From Photobacterium sanctipauli (GTDB taxonomy: Bacteria > Pseudomonadota > Gammaproteobacteria > Enterobacterales > Vibrionaceae): a stretch of 64,000 nt of DNA. Positions 18,501-26,761 of the stretch are shown here, one piece after another. The notes beneath the pieces are model-generated. The model was not told the origin of the DNA. It did no database searches and worked only from the letters and a program-made list of their open reading frames with translations. Each line of letters opens with the position of its first letter. Positions within the stretch are counted from its first letter, which is position 1. The translations under genes and the position numbers were made by a program. Location of the stretch: the NCBI RefSeq assembly GCF_003026495.1, contig NZ_PYMA01000003.1, forward strand, positions 452,245 through 516,244. Direction: 5' to 3'.

Positions 18501-19548
18501 TATTCCGCACTTGTCCCTAGCCCTGCGAGCACCATTTATCCAGTTGGATGACTTCAAAGCCGGCGACTGGCAACCGTGGGAGCCAGAACAACCGCAAGAA
18601 CAGGCAACAGCAAAAGAAGGCAACCTAAAGCAGGAAGCGACTACCGACGAAGCAACTACCAAAGAAGCAAGCAATAATGAACAGGTTGAGCCTGCACCAC
18701 AAACGGCGTTGATCAGCCCGGAAGGGCTCGACATGCTCACGGCCAACTTCCAACTGAATGTCGGCGAGGTTCGTTCCGGCAACGATTGGCTGGGCAGCGG
18801 TGAGTTAGACTGGCATTTGAAAGACGGGATTTTCACCCTTGAGCCGCTGCACGTGAAACTGCCCGGTGGCGATATTAAGCTTGATAGCACCATCAAGGCA
18901 CAGGGTGAAATGTTCGATATCCAGTTCAATGGCAATATCACCAATTTCGATTACGGGGTATTGGCCCGCCGCTTGTCGCCAGAAACCGATATGCATGGCC
19001 GCCTGAGCACCGAATTCCAGTTGACCAGCTTGGCCAACTCACCCGATACGCTGATGAATAACGCCAACGGCTTTATTGGCTTTGCGGTTTGGCCGCAGAC
19101 GTTCGAGGCTGACTTGATTGACCTTTGGGCAGTGAGCCTAACCGACGCCATCTTGCCGAGCTTCACCAAGGATGATCCGTCGGTGCTCAACTGTGTTGCC
19201 GCTGGCCTCGATATCAAGCAAGGGCAAATGCAACAGCGGGATCTGATGCTGGACACCACCCGTATTCAGGTCAACGGGCAATTCGATGCAAGTTATGCCG
19301 ACCGCCAGTTTGGGCTATACCTGCGCCCACAATCGAAGCGAGCACAGATCTTCAGCCTCCAAACACCGGTGGAAGTGACCGGCAAGTTTGAAGACTTCGA
19401 CTTCTCGGTACCGTTATCTGCGATATTGGAAACCTCGGTCAGGTTCACCACCAGCCCGGTCATATCGCCATTGCGCTGGTTGGTTGAAAAACCGATCGCG
19501 CCAAATGGAAGCCAACAATGCGAGCTTATATGGCAAGGTAAAGCCTAG
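15529..19548 (+). CDS. Very large AsmA-family protein
   Basis: 1339 residues. One N-terminal transmembrane anchor (about residues 32-52) is followed by the AsmA N-terminal motif (DLNPYREDISQWLSSSLER, then GLLLSFRPEVNFNGVNIAN). A long repetitive beta-strand body and a C-terminal AsmA-like region follow (GNITNFDYGVLARRLSPETDMHGRLSTEFQL to the end). AsmA, TamB and YhdP proteins form hydrophobic grooves bridging the inner and outer membranes for phospholipid transport. At 1339 residues it is close to TamB/YhdP length and about twice AsmA, although the C-terminal motif is AsmA/YhjG-like. A Glu/Thr/Lys-rich low-complexity insert lies at about residues 1015-1060. No good Shine-Dalgarno is seen. Monocistronic. 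Confidence 0.85.
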   Translation: MSQEKKTPTATATHSQPQQPVGKHHRLRKLAKWVGIGLATPIAITTTVLSYGIQVDLNPYREDISQWLSSSLERDVQIEGDIGLLLSFRPEVNFNGVNIANIDAFQWQPMLSSGKLSAKIGVLPLINGTLAVDYLELEDIRLNLGKSHNGEVNWVFGSAQPNASEKTTQPQESGSPLTLALSEHITATNIALVYEDQSEGLYFDWYLNNLTLSQPEDNWQFAAQGSVIGQTYDIRLAGDLEQLINHQQGKLAASGQFAGAELNIDAEIVPPSQGESVADVALNWQNTQPIEALLGLDVKHVAPLNITTQLRASANSLSVKELVIDSPITQGNGYLDITLGEHNTIDGELTIPLIDLRPWLQPEPMPMMRAFSSAPPQQSPLQRALDQWLMKTTTRLDLAVHEIKGLGTPVENLSLSVTGKDGVLAAPMTADIAEVPFRGQAELNATSGLSTLDISLGAKQSPLGEMARWLTGMPYARGNLDYAELLVNTQGTKLSEWLNNSQVALAVDKAIVEWGSEASFSIDQARLSAGINQPFQSDIQGQLMGLPAHIQARAGTLGDILNQRDWQTTLTLDSPALNINAKGLLKQTRWQEGSWFDLTIHGDDASKLSPWLGTQTNISGAINIDGKLNYQQGWVALAMPNLNVMDSQGDINVRWRPDAQRPFLHLDANFAKLDFTQFGQFINDEELPQVEQTVPTQGVNLDVPLLGSEIVIADADLNVQVDTLKWAQQQIDDLTFNGQLRDGRMSPAPFKARYIGSEYSGDLALGINNAAIDAKLNLAVSQPDVGAILSTFDISNDFDIQLQRARLAVALSGSTLLELMEHTSVNAELFGGQASIADSYTGKAMTVKLDNGRFLTGPDTATVLSFHGIAAGQATRFKLDTLSLKQVNDGRDTLPVNLALNIGDMRFDAHSQLALPIDMQNLDMAFEAYTPNLDRFAAFSDIELPPYGPLTLKAQLASNQEGYHLSDLLIQVNESQLTGKGSYLPPLKPDAIPHLSLALRAPFIQLDDFKAGDWQPWEPEQPQEQATAKEGNLKQEATTDEATTKEASNNEQVEPAPQTALISPEGLDMLTANFQLNVGEVRSGNDWLGSGELDWHLKDGIFTLEPLHVKLPGGDIKLDSTIKAQGEMFDIQFNGNITNFDYGVLARRLSPETDMHGRLSTEFQLTSLANSPDTLMNNANGFIGFAVWPQTFEADLIDLWAVSLTDAILPSFTKDDPSVLNCVAAGLDIKQGQMQQRDLMLDTTRIQVNGQFDASYADRQFGLYLRPQSKRAQIFSLQTPVEVTGKFEDFDFSVPLSAILETSVRFTTSPVISPLRWLVEKPIAPNGSQQCELIWQGKA

Positions 19549-19602
19549 CCGGCTTATACCAACCGACATAAAGACTTGATCAGTCTTACTGGTTAACACC
19601 GC

Positions 19603-19636
19603 AAAAAAGAACAGCCGCAATTGCGGCTGTTCTTAT
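19603..19636. terminator. Bidirectional terminator
   Basis: A 28-nt perfect palindrome (AAGAACAGCCGCAA with its complement, 19607-19634) flanked by A6 on the left and T-rich sequence on the right. It lies between the convergent AsmA gene and the M14 peptidase operon. Confidence 0.85.
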
Positions 19637-19657
19637 CTTTGGCCCAAGCCCGCGTAA

Positions 19658-22321
19658 TTAATCCCCTTCGCGGTAGCGTTTCTCCACTTCATCTTGTGGT
19701 TCAAACTCATCATAAATAACTGACGTCACTTCATCCGAGCTGAACTTGATAGTGGCAGGTACCGAGTAATTTGGCACATTGTCGTAGCTAAACACCGAAT
19801 AGAACTTAGGCATATTGGCATTGCCGAAACGATCAAAGGTGTAATCATCCTTGCCCGCATACAGCTTCACGCCATCAAACGGCGAGCGTGGCGGGTGGAA
19901 ACTATTGCGCACCACATACGTCCCCACCCAGTCACTGTTGTCCGGGTTATCCCAAGTCAATTTCACCAACCCGCCTTCAAGGGATACGTTAAGGTTCTCA
20001 GGTTTATCAAGCGGTTGCTTACGCCGTTCAATGTACTCAACCACCAGCTGCGGCGAGATCTCGCCCTCCCCAACACCGCTCTTCCACTCGACCACGGCAT
20101 CTTGTTGGCGGGAAGCAGAGGTTGCCCTGATCACCAAATTTACCGGCTTGCCTTGATCATGCAAATCTTCCAAAGTCTGGCGGGCCGAGCTATCAAACAT
20201 GAACGTCTGGCGCGGCGACTTAGCCAACTCCTGGCTACTGACTTCATAGCCAAGAAACTCTATTCGCTCACCGCCACGAATACTATCGAGATCCGGCGCT
20301 TCGGTATCTATCATCTCTACCGTGAATCGCATTGGCTGGGCGATCTTATGCAGGGCCTCGCACTCCAAGACAAAATACGCATCGGTGATCACGATATCCG
20401 TCTGCTCGGAAAGCGTAGGTAGGGTAAAACCGACATGGCCCAAAATCCGCCTGCCCGATGAGTCAAAACCACTGTGCAACACATTGGCAGTCATGCCTTC
20501 CGTGCTCACGGTATGACAAGCCGTGGCACCAAACGCCATTTGATAAGGGCGGCGATGGTAAATCAAATCGAGGCTGGGGCGATAATGGATACCGCCACCA
20601 AAGCGACCGTAGCCAATATCAAACTGCATCATTTGCGAATCATTACCCGGCGGCAGCGTATCCGGCCCTTGTAGCCGGAGCAGCAAGCGCCCCTTCTCGA
20701 GCTGAGCTTGGATCATTTGCTTTTCAACCGCACTGAAATGCCAACTCTTCCAAATACCTTGGGTAAGCTGATCCGAATCGATGGCATCGCCTAGCGTCTG
20801 CAACGGCACGGCCTGTTGGATCTGGTCAAAGTTGGTGATATCACTGATATCATCGGGGTTGAGGATAGAGACCGACCACTCACCGTAGTTTTCGATTTTT
20901 GCCCCTACCCGATTCATCGGATACAAGGAAAATACCGCATCCTTGATCATGGCGTCCGCAGGAAGGCGGCTCACATCATAGTCAATCACCCCATAGCAAA
21001 CGCCTTTGGTTTTATTAACACCGATAAACAAGGAGTTATGGCCAAAGTGATCGGCATTGTTTGGCTTGGTAAACTCGCCAACATAGCCGATTTTCTCTAC
21101 CGCGGGGAATAAGGTATAGGCAAACTCGTCTTTCTCTAACGCGGTTTTAATCCGGATTTCAGGTGCAAATGGCGACTTGATCCGGTTAACCCGATTCACT
21201 TTTCTTAAGTTATAGAAGTAACGTTTTCCCGATTTTAGCTGCTTATCGCTGTATTGATTTTGCGAGGTAATAGCGATGAGGTTATCGCGAGTACAGGGAT
21301 CTTTGGGGGACTCATTACGATAGACTTGGTAATAGCAACCTTCATCTTCCGAGTTATGATCCCACACCAAGTCAACCCGGTTGGCCGATACCGCACTGAC
21401 CGTAAAATTCTCCGGCCGCTTGGGCGCCAAGTCTGAATAGTTGATTGCACTGCCCAATGCATACAGCAAGGCGGGAATATTCTCATCCACGCTTTGGGAC
21501 ATATTAATCAAGTAGTCGGGAATGTTTCGGCTCCCCACTTCCACCACCGAAGAGAGAATACCGCGATCATAGTAATACTCACGGCCACTGCCGTGGATCA
21601 GGTTCGCTGGCGGCTTGCCACGGTGGATACCATACTGGCGCTTGGTCACCTTGTGGATCTCTCGCGCCATATTGGCACAGAGGATATTGAGATCCGTGCC
21701 TTCGATTTCCGCTTCATGGTTGAACTTGTGCGCCGGGAAAAACACATTGCCCTGCGAGTGGTAATCCAACGCGATACGGATATTATCGTGGGCTTCAACA
21801 AACTGCTTTATCGCTTGGGTTTCCGGCTCCGAGAAAGCCGCCGGGCCACCGTAAATATTCGATTGCGTGTTCGTTGAATGGCGGAAGTTAACCCCGAAGT
21901 TGCGGTTTAAATCCACCCCAAAGCTACCGTCACCATTATCACGCCGGTTCTTGCGCCAGAACGAGAAATGGTTACGCGAATACTCGAAACCATCAGGGTT
22001 CAAGCATGGCACCATATACAGGGTGTTACGGGTCAGTGCCTCGACCACATCCGGGTTGCTTGGGTAGTTATCAAGCAGGTATTGAATAAAGTTCACCGCC
22101 AACTCTATACCAATCCACTCACGGGCATGGATAGTGCCGGTATACAGCAGCGCCGGTTTCAAATCAGCATAAGCGACGTCCTGCGATACAGTGACCATCA
22201 TGATCGGCCGCCCCTCATGGGTTTCGCCGATACTTTGCAACCGGATCAAATCCGGATACTTAGCCATCGCCTCGGTCAGAAAATCAATCGTATCCTGATA
22301 GGATAAATATTGTGTTTTCAT
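19658..22321 (-). CDS. Cytosolic M14 zinc carboxypeptidase with C-terminal beta domains
   Basis: 887 residues. An N-terminal M14 carboxypeptidase domain (1-295) has all catalytic residues: His65 and Glu68 (HAREW), His188 (DYHSQG), Glu261 (SSVVEVGSR) and the substrate-binding DLNRNFG (about 137-143). Next come a fibronectin-III-like domain (about 305-395, PENFTVSAVSANRVDLVWDHN), a DNRLRE/CBM96-like jelly-roll region (about 400-590), a further beta region, and a last FN3-like segment (about 770-850). There is no signal peptide or anchor, so the enzyme should be cytosolic, unusual for M14 enzymes with such accessory domains. It is the last gene of a three-gene operon, 13 nt after an ATP-grasp gene. 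It probably trims C-terminal residues from a peptide or peptide-like product; the substrate is unknown. Confidence 0.85.
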   Translation of the reverse strand: MKTQYLSYQDTIDFLTEAMAKYPDLIRLQSIGETHEGRPIMMVTVSQDVAYADLKPALLYTGTIHAREWIGIELAVNFIQYLLDNYPSNPDVVEALTRNTLYMVPCLNPDGFEYSRNHFSFWRKNRRDNGDGSFGVDLNRNFGVNFRHSTNTQSNIYGGPAAFSEPETQAIKQFVEAHDNIRIALDYHSQGNVFFPAHKFNHEAEIEGTDLNILCANMAREIHKVTKRQYGIHRGKPPANLIHGSGREYYYDRGILSSVVEVGSRNIPDYLINMSQSVDENIPALLYALGSAINYSDLAPKRPENFTVSAVSANRVDLVWDHNSEDEGCYYQVYRNESPKDPCTRDNLIAITSQNQYSDKQLKSGKRYFYNLRKVNRVNRIKSPFAPEIRIKTALEKDEFAYTLFPAVEKIGYVGEFTKPNNADHFGHNSLFIGVNKTKGVCYGVIDYDVSRLPADAMIKDAVFSLYPMNRVGAKIENYGEWSVSILNPDDISDITNFDQIQQAVPLQTLGDAIDSDQLTQGIWKSWHFSAVEKQMIQAQLEKGRLLLRLQGPDTLPPGNDSQMMQFDIGYGRFGGGIHYRPSLDLIYHRRPYQMAFGATACHTVSTEGMTANVLHSGFDSSGRRILGHVGFTLPTLSEQTDIVITDAYFVLECEALHKIAQPMRFTVEMIDTEAPDLDSIRGGERIEFLGYEVSSQELAKSPRQTFMFDSSARQTLEDLHDQGKPVNLVIRATSASRQQDAVVEWKSGVGEGEISPQLVVEYIERRKQPLDKPENLNVSLEGGLVKLTWDNPDNSDWVGTYVVRNSFHPPRSPFDGVKLYAGKDDYTFDRFGNANMPKFYSVFSYDNVPNYSVPATIKFSSDEVTSVIYDEFEPQDEVEKRYREGD

Positions 22322-22334
22322 CGTTATGCCTCAA

Positions 22335-23783
22335 TTATGCTTCAACAGCCTGCATGTCATGCCAATGCTTAAGAATAGCGTCTAGCTTTTTCTGCTTGAG
22401 GTTGCGAAATTGCAGTAAACGCTCTGGCTGCTGGTTTAGCACCTGCACGGTCCCATCGGCGCCAAGGGTGTCGACCACATCATAGGCCAATGCCTTGCCG
22501 ATGCCTTTCACTTCAAGAAAAAACGCGATCAACTCGTGATGGCTTAAAGAATGACTCTCAGCAACACAAGCCACCTCGGCTTCACTTGCTTCAGCCAGCT
22601 GCATGGGCAAGTCCTCTATACCGGTGTCAATCAACACTGCCTCTTTGGTCAATTCAAGATCGGAAATACCCTTATCCTGGGCAGCCAAATCCTGAGGGTG
22701 ACGGATCACCGCTCTCGGATTTAAATCTTGGAAATTCCATGCTTCGCTTGGCCATTCCTCCCTTGGCTGGTAGTCGGTTTTCAGCAAGGCATATGGCGCG
22801 TCATGCGGGGCATATTCGCCGGTGTCAGTCGAATAGTCCAGCCTGCCGAAGCTAATATGGCGCAAGGTTCGTAGTAGGGACGAATCAATTTTACCCAGCT
22901 CCTCCCAGTTTTTATGGGCAAAGAACGGCTGGCGGAAATCTTGCGGCGCCAATAGCCACATCAGGTACTGGCCTATCCAATCACGGATATACGGGAAAGC
23001 GGCAAAGGCCGTGGCACATTCCAAGATGGTGTACTCGTCATCCATACTGACTGCAATATCACACGCCCAGTACTCCGCTTTGGCCGCCTTCGACGCATTA
23101 ACGGCAAGCTCAAGCACCTGCTCCGGCACATTCTGGTAATCCATGCTGCCGCCCTGGCTCGTGTTGGTCAGCCACTCCCCTTCCGGAGGTCGGCGCCAAA
23201 AGGCACAAATCGGTTGGTGGCCAACAAGCATCACGCGAATGTCTGCCTTCATCGGCACGAAATCTTGGATATAGGCAGGGTAATAGCGTTTTTCAGAAAA
23301 TAGCCTTAACGCCTCTTGTGCTGAGTCCACCTTGTGGACGAAATAACCGCCGTAGTTTGACGGGCCATAGGAGCGTTTGACGATTTTGGGGTAATCCGTT
23401 GCAGTTAAAAATGCCAGCGCTTCATCGACTTCATAAAAGATCCGGGTCTTGGGAATAGGCAGCTGGTACTTCTCGCAAAAATGGGTCACGTTCTCTTTCG
23501 ACTTATTACTGAACTGGGTGTCAAGCGAAGGCAAGAAACGCACCTCTGGCAACTCACGGGCGATTTCGCGAAAAGTCTCATAGGCTGTCGCAGGAATATT
23601 ACCGATCAGCACATCGATGTTCTTGCGCTTCACTTCATTGATGAAGCGCTGCTTATCATTGCCCCAGTGATAAATCACTTGTTCGATCTTGTCCGGCCAT
23701 CCCTTGAAGTTGGAGCGATTGAAAAAGCGAAGAACATGATCAAGGTAAAGCAAGCCGATTTTAGGACGGGTAACGGTGTTCAT
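22335..23783 (-). CDS. ATP-grasp ligase-like protein with C-terminal helix-hairpin-helix region
   Basis: 482 residues. The centre is an ATP-grasp fold: KIVKRSYGPSNYGGYFV (ATP-binding lysine and loop), YIQDFVPMKADIRVML, then NTSQGGSMDY, like the N-x3-GG motif of RimK/LysX ligases. The metal-binding strand reads TILECATAFAAFP, so the usual E-x-N is E-C-A. The loss of Asn may change or abolish catalysis. The last 65 residues (EVKGIGKALAYDVVDTLGADG, then PERLLQFRNLKQKKLDAILKHW) resemble a tandem helix-hairpin-helix module of the RuvA/RecD2 kind, not expected in an amide ligase. It overlaps the upstream ATP-grasp gene by 4 nt. The substrate is unknown; it could be a partner or regulatory subunit of the canonical ligase. 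Confidence 0.75.
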   Translation of the reverse strand: MNTVTRPKIGLLYLDHVLRFFNRSNFKGWPDKIEQVIYHWGNDKQRFINEVKRKNIDVLIGNIPATAYETFREIARELPEVRFLPSLDTQFSNKSKENVTHFCEKYQLPIPKTRIFYEVDEALAFLTATDYPKIVKRSYGPSNYGGYFVHKVDSAQEALRLFSEKRYYPAYIQDFVPMKADIRVMLVGHQPICAFWRRPPEGEWLTNTSQGGSMDYQNVPEQVLELAVNASKAAKAEYWACDIAVSMDDEYTILECATAFAAFPYIRDWIGQYLMWLLAPQDFRQPFFAHKNWEELGKIDSSLLRTLRHISFGRLDYSTDTGEYAPHDAPYALLKTDYQPREEWPSEAWNFQDLNPRAVIRHPQDLAAQDKGISDLELTKEAVLIDTGIEDLPMQLAEASEAEVACVAESHSLSHHELIAFFLEVKGIGKALAYDVVDTLGADGTVQVLNQQPERLLQFRNLKQKKLDAILKHWHDMQAVEA

Positions 23784-24856
23784 ACAGCGGTTTCCTTAGC
23801 GTGTAGTACAGGGGCAATGTTGGCGTTGTGATAACTGGCGGCGATTTCCGCCGGTAACTCGACTGGCGATGGGGTCTGGGCAATAGAGTGCGCCGCGGGT
23901 TGGGCATGGGCTTGAGTGGTTGAATGCCTCACCACCTGAGCATGTCCAGCCGCCTGATTGACGGTGCGATCAATCAAATCGACTAGGTATTCAATTTTGG
24001 TGTCATTAAAGTCGAGGCCAAACGCCTCTTGATCCGGTGTCGCAAAGGCTGGGATACCATTGACCTCAATCACCACATACTGCTGGTGTTCAATGTCATA
24101 GATAATATCGACCCCGGCCACTTCGAGACCGGTCACTTTCGCAGCCCTCAGCGCAAGATCCACCACCTCAGGCACGGGTTCACGCTTTATCACACTACCG
24201 CCACTGGTAACATTGGTCTTCCAACTGCCCGGGGCTGCTTTTCGTCCATAGCAAGCAACAAACTTGCCATCGACAATATCGACCCGGTAATCGGTAAAAT
24301 CATTTTCAATTACCCGCTCCAGATAAAACTGTGGCGCCGATTGCTGAGCGATATATGGCATCAACAAGTCCAAGTCACGTTCGCTTTCGAGCTTGATGAT
24401 CCCGTTACCACCCCAACCGTCTACCGGCTTGCAAATGGCTTTGCCCTGCCAAAAGCGCATATGATCCTTGAGTTGTTCGATGTTGTGCTTGTTGCACACG
24501 ATATAGTCAGTGGTCGGGATCCCGTGGACCTTCAGCTTATGAGCTGTCAGGTACTTATCTTCGGTTAAAGCAAACGAGTCATAGTTGTTGATCATCGGCA
24601 TCATGCTATTAAGCACCTGATACAGATACACCTGATATGGGGTTTGCTGGCCAGCGTTATACGAAAAGAACAGGTCGAGTTCGTCTAGCATGTGTCCGTT
24701 ACAAAAGATGCTGCCATCGTAGGCCGACGCCTGAGCCAAGTTCAGGCCCGTGATCGCCTCTATTTCCCTCTCCTGCAACTGCGCAACCATTTTGCGCTCG
24801 ATTTCCTTGCCTCCACAGTTCTCATACATCCATAAACCGACCCGGTGGTTTGCCAT
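23780..24856 (-). CDS. RimK/LysX-superfamily ATP-grasp amide ligase
   Basis: 358 residues from the ATG at 24856, chosen because AAGGAGT lies 7 nt upstream. The ATP-grasp core is complete: CKPVDGWGGNGI (Lys142 and the glycine-rich loop), FTDYRVDIVDGKFV, KTNVTSGGSV (215-222) and the metal-binding VIEVNGIPAF (Glu263-x-Asn265). This pattern is shared with RimK, LysX and glutathione synthetase, which join a carboxylate to an amine through an acyl phosphate. The last 35-40 residues are low-complexity, rich in His, Ala, Gln and Pro. It is the first gene of the operon with the second ATP-grasp protein and the M14 peptidase, and is divergent from an M20 peptidase. The substrate is not deducible; glutamate or other amino acid addition is likely from family and context. 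Confidence 0.85.
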   Translation of the reverse strand: MANHRVGLWMYENCGGKEIERKMVAQLQEREIEAITGLNLAQASAYDGSIFCNGHMLDELDLFFSYNAGQQTPYQVYLYQVLNSMMPMINNYDSFALTEDKYLTAHKLKVHGIPTTDYIVCNKHNIEQLKDHMRFWQGKAICKPVDGWGGNGIIKLESERDLDLLMPYIAQQSAPQFYLERVIENDFTDYRVDIVDGKFVACYGRKAAPGSWKTNVTSGGSVIKREPVPEVVDLALRAAKVTGLEVAGVDIIYDIEHQQYVVIEVNGIPAFATPDQEAFGLDFNDTKIEYLVDLIDRTVNQAAGHAQVVRHSTTQAHAQPAAHSIAQTPSPVELPAEIAASYHNANIAPVLHAKETAV

Positions 24857-25037
24857 GTGCGACTCCTTAATTGCGAGCAGATCAAATATATGCCAATCCG
24901 GCATTGTTAATAAAAATGACACGGTAGTAATATAGTTTTACATCATAATGTTGCATATCTACTGCAACAGTGAGCTATGTGGAAAATTCTTATCAACAAT
25001 GGCAGCGAAAGCGCAAAGCTGTGCAAGGAATCAAATT
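24857..25037. promoter_or_regulatory. Divergent promoter region between the ATP-grasp operon and the M20 gene
   Basis: 181 nt, AT-rich, between two divergent start codons, each with a good Shine-Dalgarno. It must contain both promoters, so the two transcription units are probably coregulated. I could not pick out a clear operator palindrome. Confidence 0.5.
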
Positions 25038-26144
25038 ATGGCCTGTATTGATTTCACTGATTTAAAATCGATGATCGAAATAAACTCCTGCACCAACAAT
25101 AAAAATGGAGTGGATGAATACGGTAATCTAATGAAAAGCTGGTTAGAGCCACTAGGCTTTAACACCGAAGTTTTTGAGCGAGATCAGGTTGGAAACCACC
25201 TGTTATGCCTCAGCCATTGCCAACCTGATCAACCTCGCCTGTTGCTGATGGGGCATCTCGATACAGTATTCCCTCAAGGCACATTCGAGCACTACAGCGA
25301 AGACGATAAATGGGTTTACGGGCCAGGAGCCTGTGATATGAAAGGGGGAAACTTTGTTGCCTTATCCGCACTAAGAAACGTGTTTGCCGAACAAGGTAAA
25401 ATTGGCAATATTGATCTTTGGCTGGTCAGCGATGAAGAAACAGGCAGCGATGACAGCAAGTTCATCACCAAGCATTTAGCCGCCAACTATACCGCCTGCC
25501 TCGACTTCGAAGCTGCCGGTGCCGATCACGAAGTGGTTGATGGCCGTAAGGGTGTGGCCACTTACTGTATCGATTTTAGCGGCGTTGCCGCCCATGCAGG
25601 CAACAACTACCACCTAGGCAAAAATGCCAACCTTGCCGCCGCCAAGACACTCATTGCCCTCACCGAGCTGACAGATCTTAACCAAGGCACAACGATCAAC
25701 GTCGGCAAAATGCATGGTGGCACCAGCACCAATACCATCTCACCCAATGCCCAACTCATGGTCGAAGCACGCTTCACCCAAACGGCTGAACAACAACGGG
25801 TATTAAAACTCATCCCTGCGCTCATCCACCAGCATGGTATCGAAGGCGTCACGGCGAAACTCAGTGGCGGCCTTCAACGTGATGTCATGACCCCAACGGC
25901 AGAACAACAGCAGTTAGTAAAACAGTTAAGCGCACTCATTGGCTACCCTCTCAAAACCGAGCAGCGTGGTGGCGTCAGCGATGCCAACGTGACATCAGGT
26001 GTCGGATTACCGACGCTTGACGGTTTTGGCCCATATGGCGATGGCGACCATACCGTGAACGAAAGGGCAAGCAAAGCCAGCTTTGAAAGACGAATCACTG
26101 AAGTCACGGCGATACTTCGCCACTTTAATCATTGTGCCGAATAA
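25038..26144 (+). CDS. M20 metallopeptidase, carboxypeptidase G2-like
   Basis: 368 residues from the ATG at 25038 (AAGGA upstream); a longer in-frame reading from 24948 adds a Cys-rich stretch with no Shine-Dalgarno. The two-zinc M20 centre is complete: GHLDTVFP (His, then catalytic Asp), YGPGACDMKGG (bridging Asp), SDEETGSDD (catalytic Glu and ligand Glu), DFEAA and the late GDGDHTVNE histidine. A dimerisation domain with AAHAGNNYHLGKNAN lies between. The closest well-known pattern is carboxypeptidase G2, which removes C-terminal glutamate from folates and other acyl-glutamates. Divergent from two ATP-grasp ligases, it may undo or edit the amide bonds they make. No signal peptide, so cytosolic. 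Confidence 0.85.
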   Translation: MACIDFTDLKSMIEINSCTNNKNGVDEYGNLMKSWLEPLGFNTEVFERDQVGNHLLCLSHCQPDQPRLLLMGHLDTVFPQGTFEHYSEDDKWVYGPGACDMKGGNFVALSALRNVFAEQGKIGNIDLWLVSDEETGSDDSKFITKHLAANYTACLDFEAAGADHEVVDGRKGVATYCIDFSGVAAHAGNNYHLGKNANLAAAKTLIALTELTDLNQGTTINVGKMHGGTSTNTISPNAQLMVEARFTQTAEQQRVLKLIPALIHQHGIEGVTAKLSGGLQRDVMTPTAEQQQLVKQLSALIGYPLKTEQRGGVSDANVTSGVGLPTLDGFGPYGDGDHTVNERASKASFERRITEVTAILRHFNHCAE

Positions 26145-26761
26145 ATTTGTTCGATAAGAATATAAATAATACTTTGGGATTACACGGCCAGCTTTAGCAA
26201 TAGAGCTGGTTAATTAATTTCCAATAGTTTACCTGTGAAATAAATATATTAGCTATTAATAACAGTTAATTAATCAAGAGCATTAAATTTACTTTCTATA
26301 ATAACAAACGAAAATCATCACTGCGCATTCGCACCTACAAATATTAATATTACTTTTACATATGATAATCATATCAATATAGGTAGTCACCGGACCGTAG
26401 CGCCACCATTCCCCAAAAGCATAACAAACACAACATCGATGAATACAATATAAAACTAACTGCATAATAAGAGATGGCTTCACTGGGTTTATTTATCGCC
26501 AAAAAGAATAATATAACCTGAAATGTACCGATACTAACCGCAAGGCTCGACATTGATATAGATTCACCCAAAGTGAATTTTCATTCATGCGATACCATTA
26601 CTAAAAAACCATTTCATTTATTCCATGAACCGTAAAACAACATAATTAAAATATATGTTCTTATAACTCTATGTTTGTATATCAAAATAAAATAGCTCAT
26701 AATACGCTGCTTATTTGATGGGCTCACTTAATAGATCTTTCCCCTTTAAGGTGTATAGGTA
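26145..26761. other. AT-rich intergenic region
   Basis: 617 nt of low GC between the M20 gene and the diguanylate cyclase. A weak hairpin (CCAGCT with AGCTGG at about 26190-26211) may end the M20 transcript. One possible small membrane-protein frame on the minus strand is listed separately. Upstream of 26762 the DNA is very AT-rich and should hold the promoter of the regulator gene. Confidence 0.4.
26374..26553 (-). CDS. Possible 59-residue membrane protein
   Basis: A short frame with two strongly hydrophobic segments (VSIGTFQVILFFLAI and AVSFILYSSMLCLLCFW), an ATG at 26553 and a GGGTGA site 10 nt upstream. A TTG 18 nt earlier is an alternative start. No homologous family is recognised. AT-rich noncoding DNA can produce such hydrophobic frames by chance, so this is a weak call. 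Confidence 0.25.
   Translation of the reverse strand: MSSLAVSIGTFQVILFFLAINKPSEAISYYAVSFILYSSMLCLLCFWGMVALRSGDYLY

Noticed and set aside
24948..25037. Longer N-terminus for the M20 peptidase
   Set aside because: The extra 30 residues lack a ribosome site and are not part of the M20 fold; the ATG at 25038 has AAGGA.
19658..26144. Microviridin-like RiPP cluster interpretation
   Set aside because: Two ATP-grasp proteins are suggestive, but there is no precursor peptide, no adjacent dedicated acetyltransferase or exporter, and the second ligase has an atypical metal motif.
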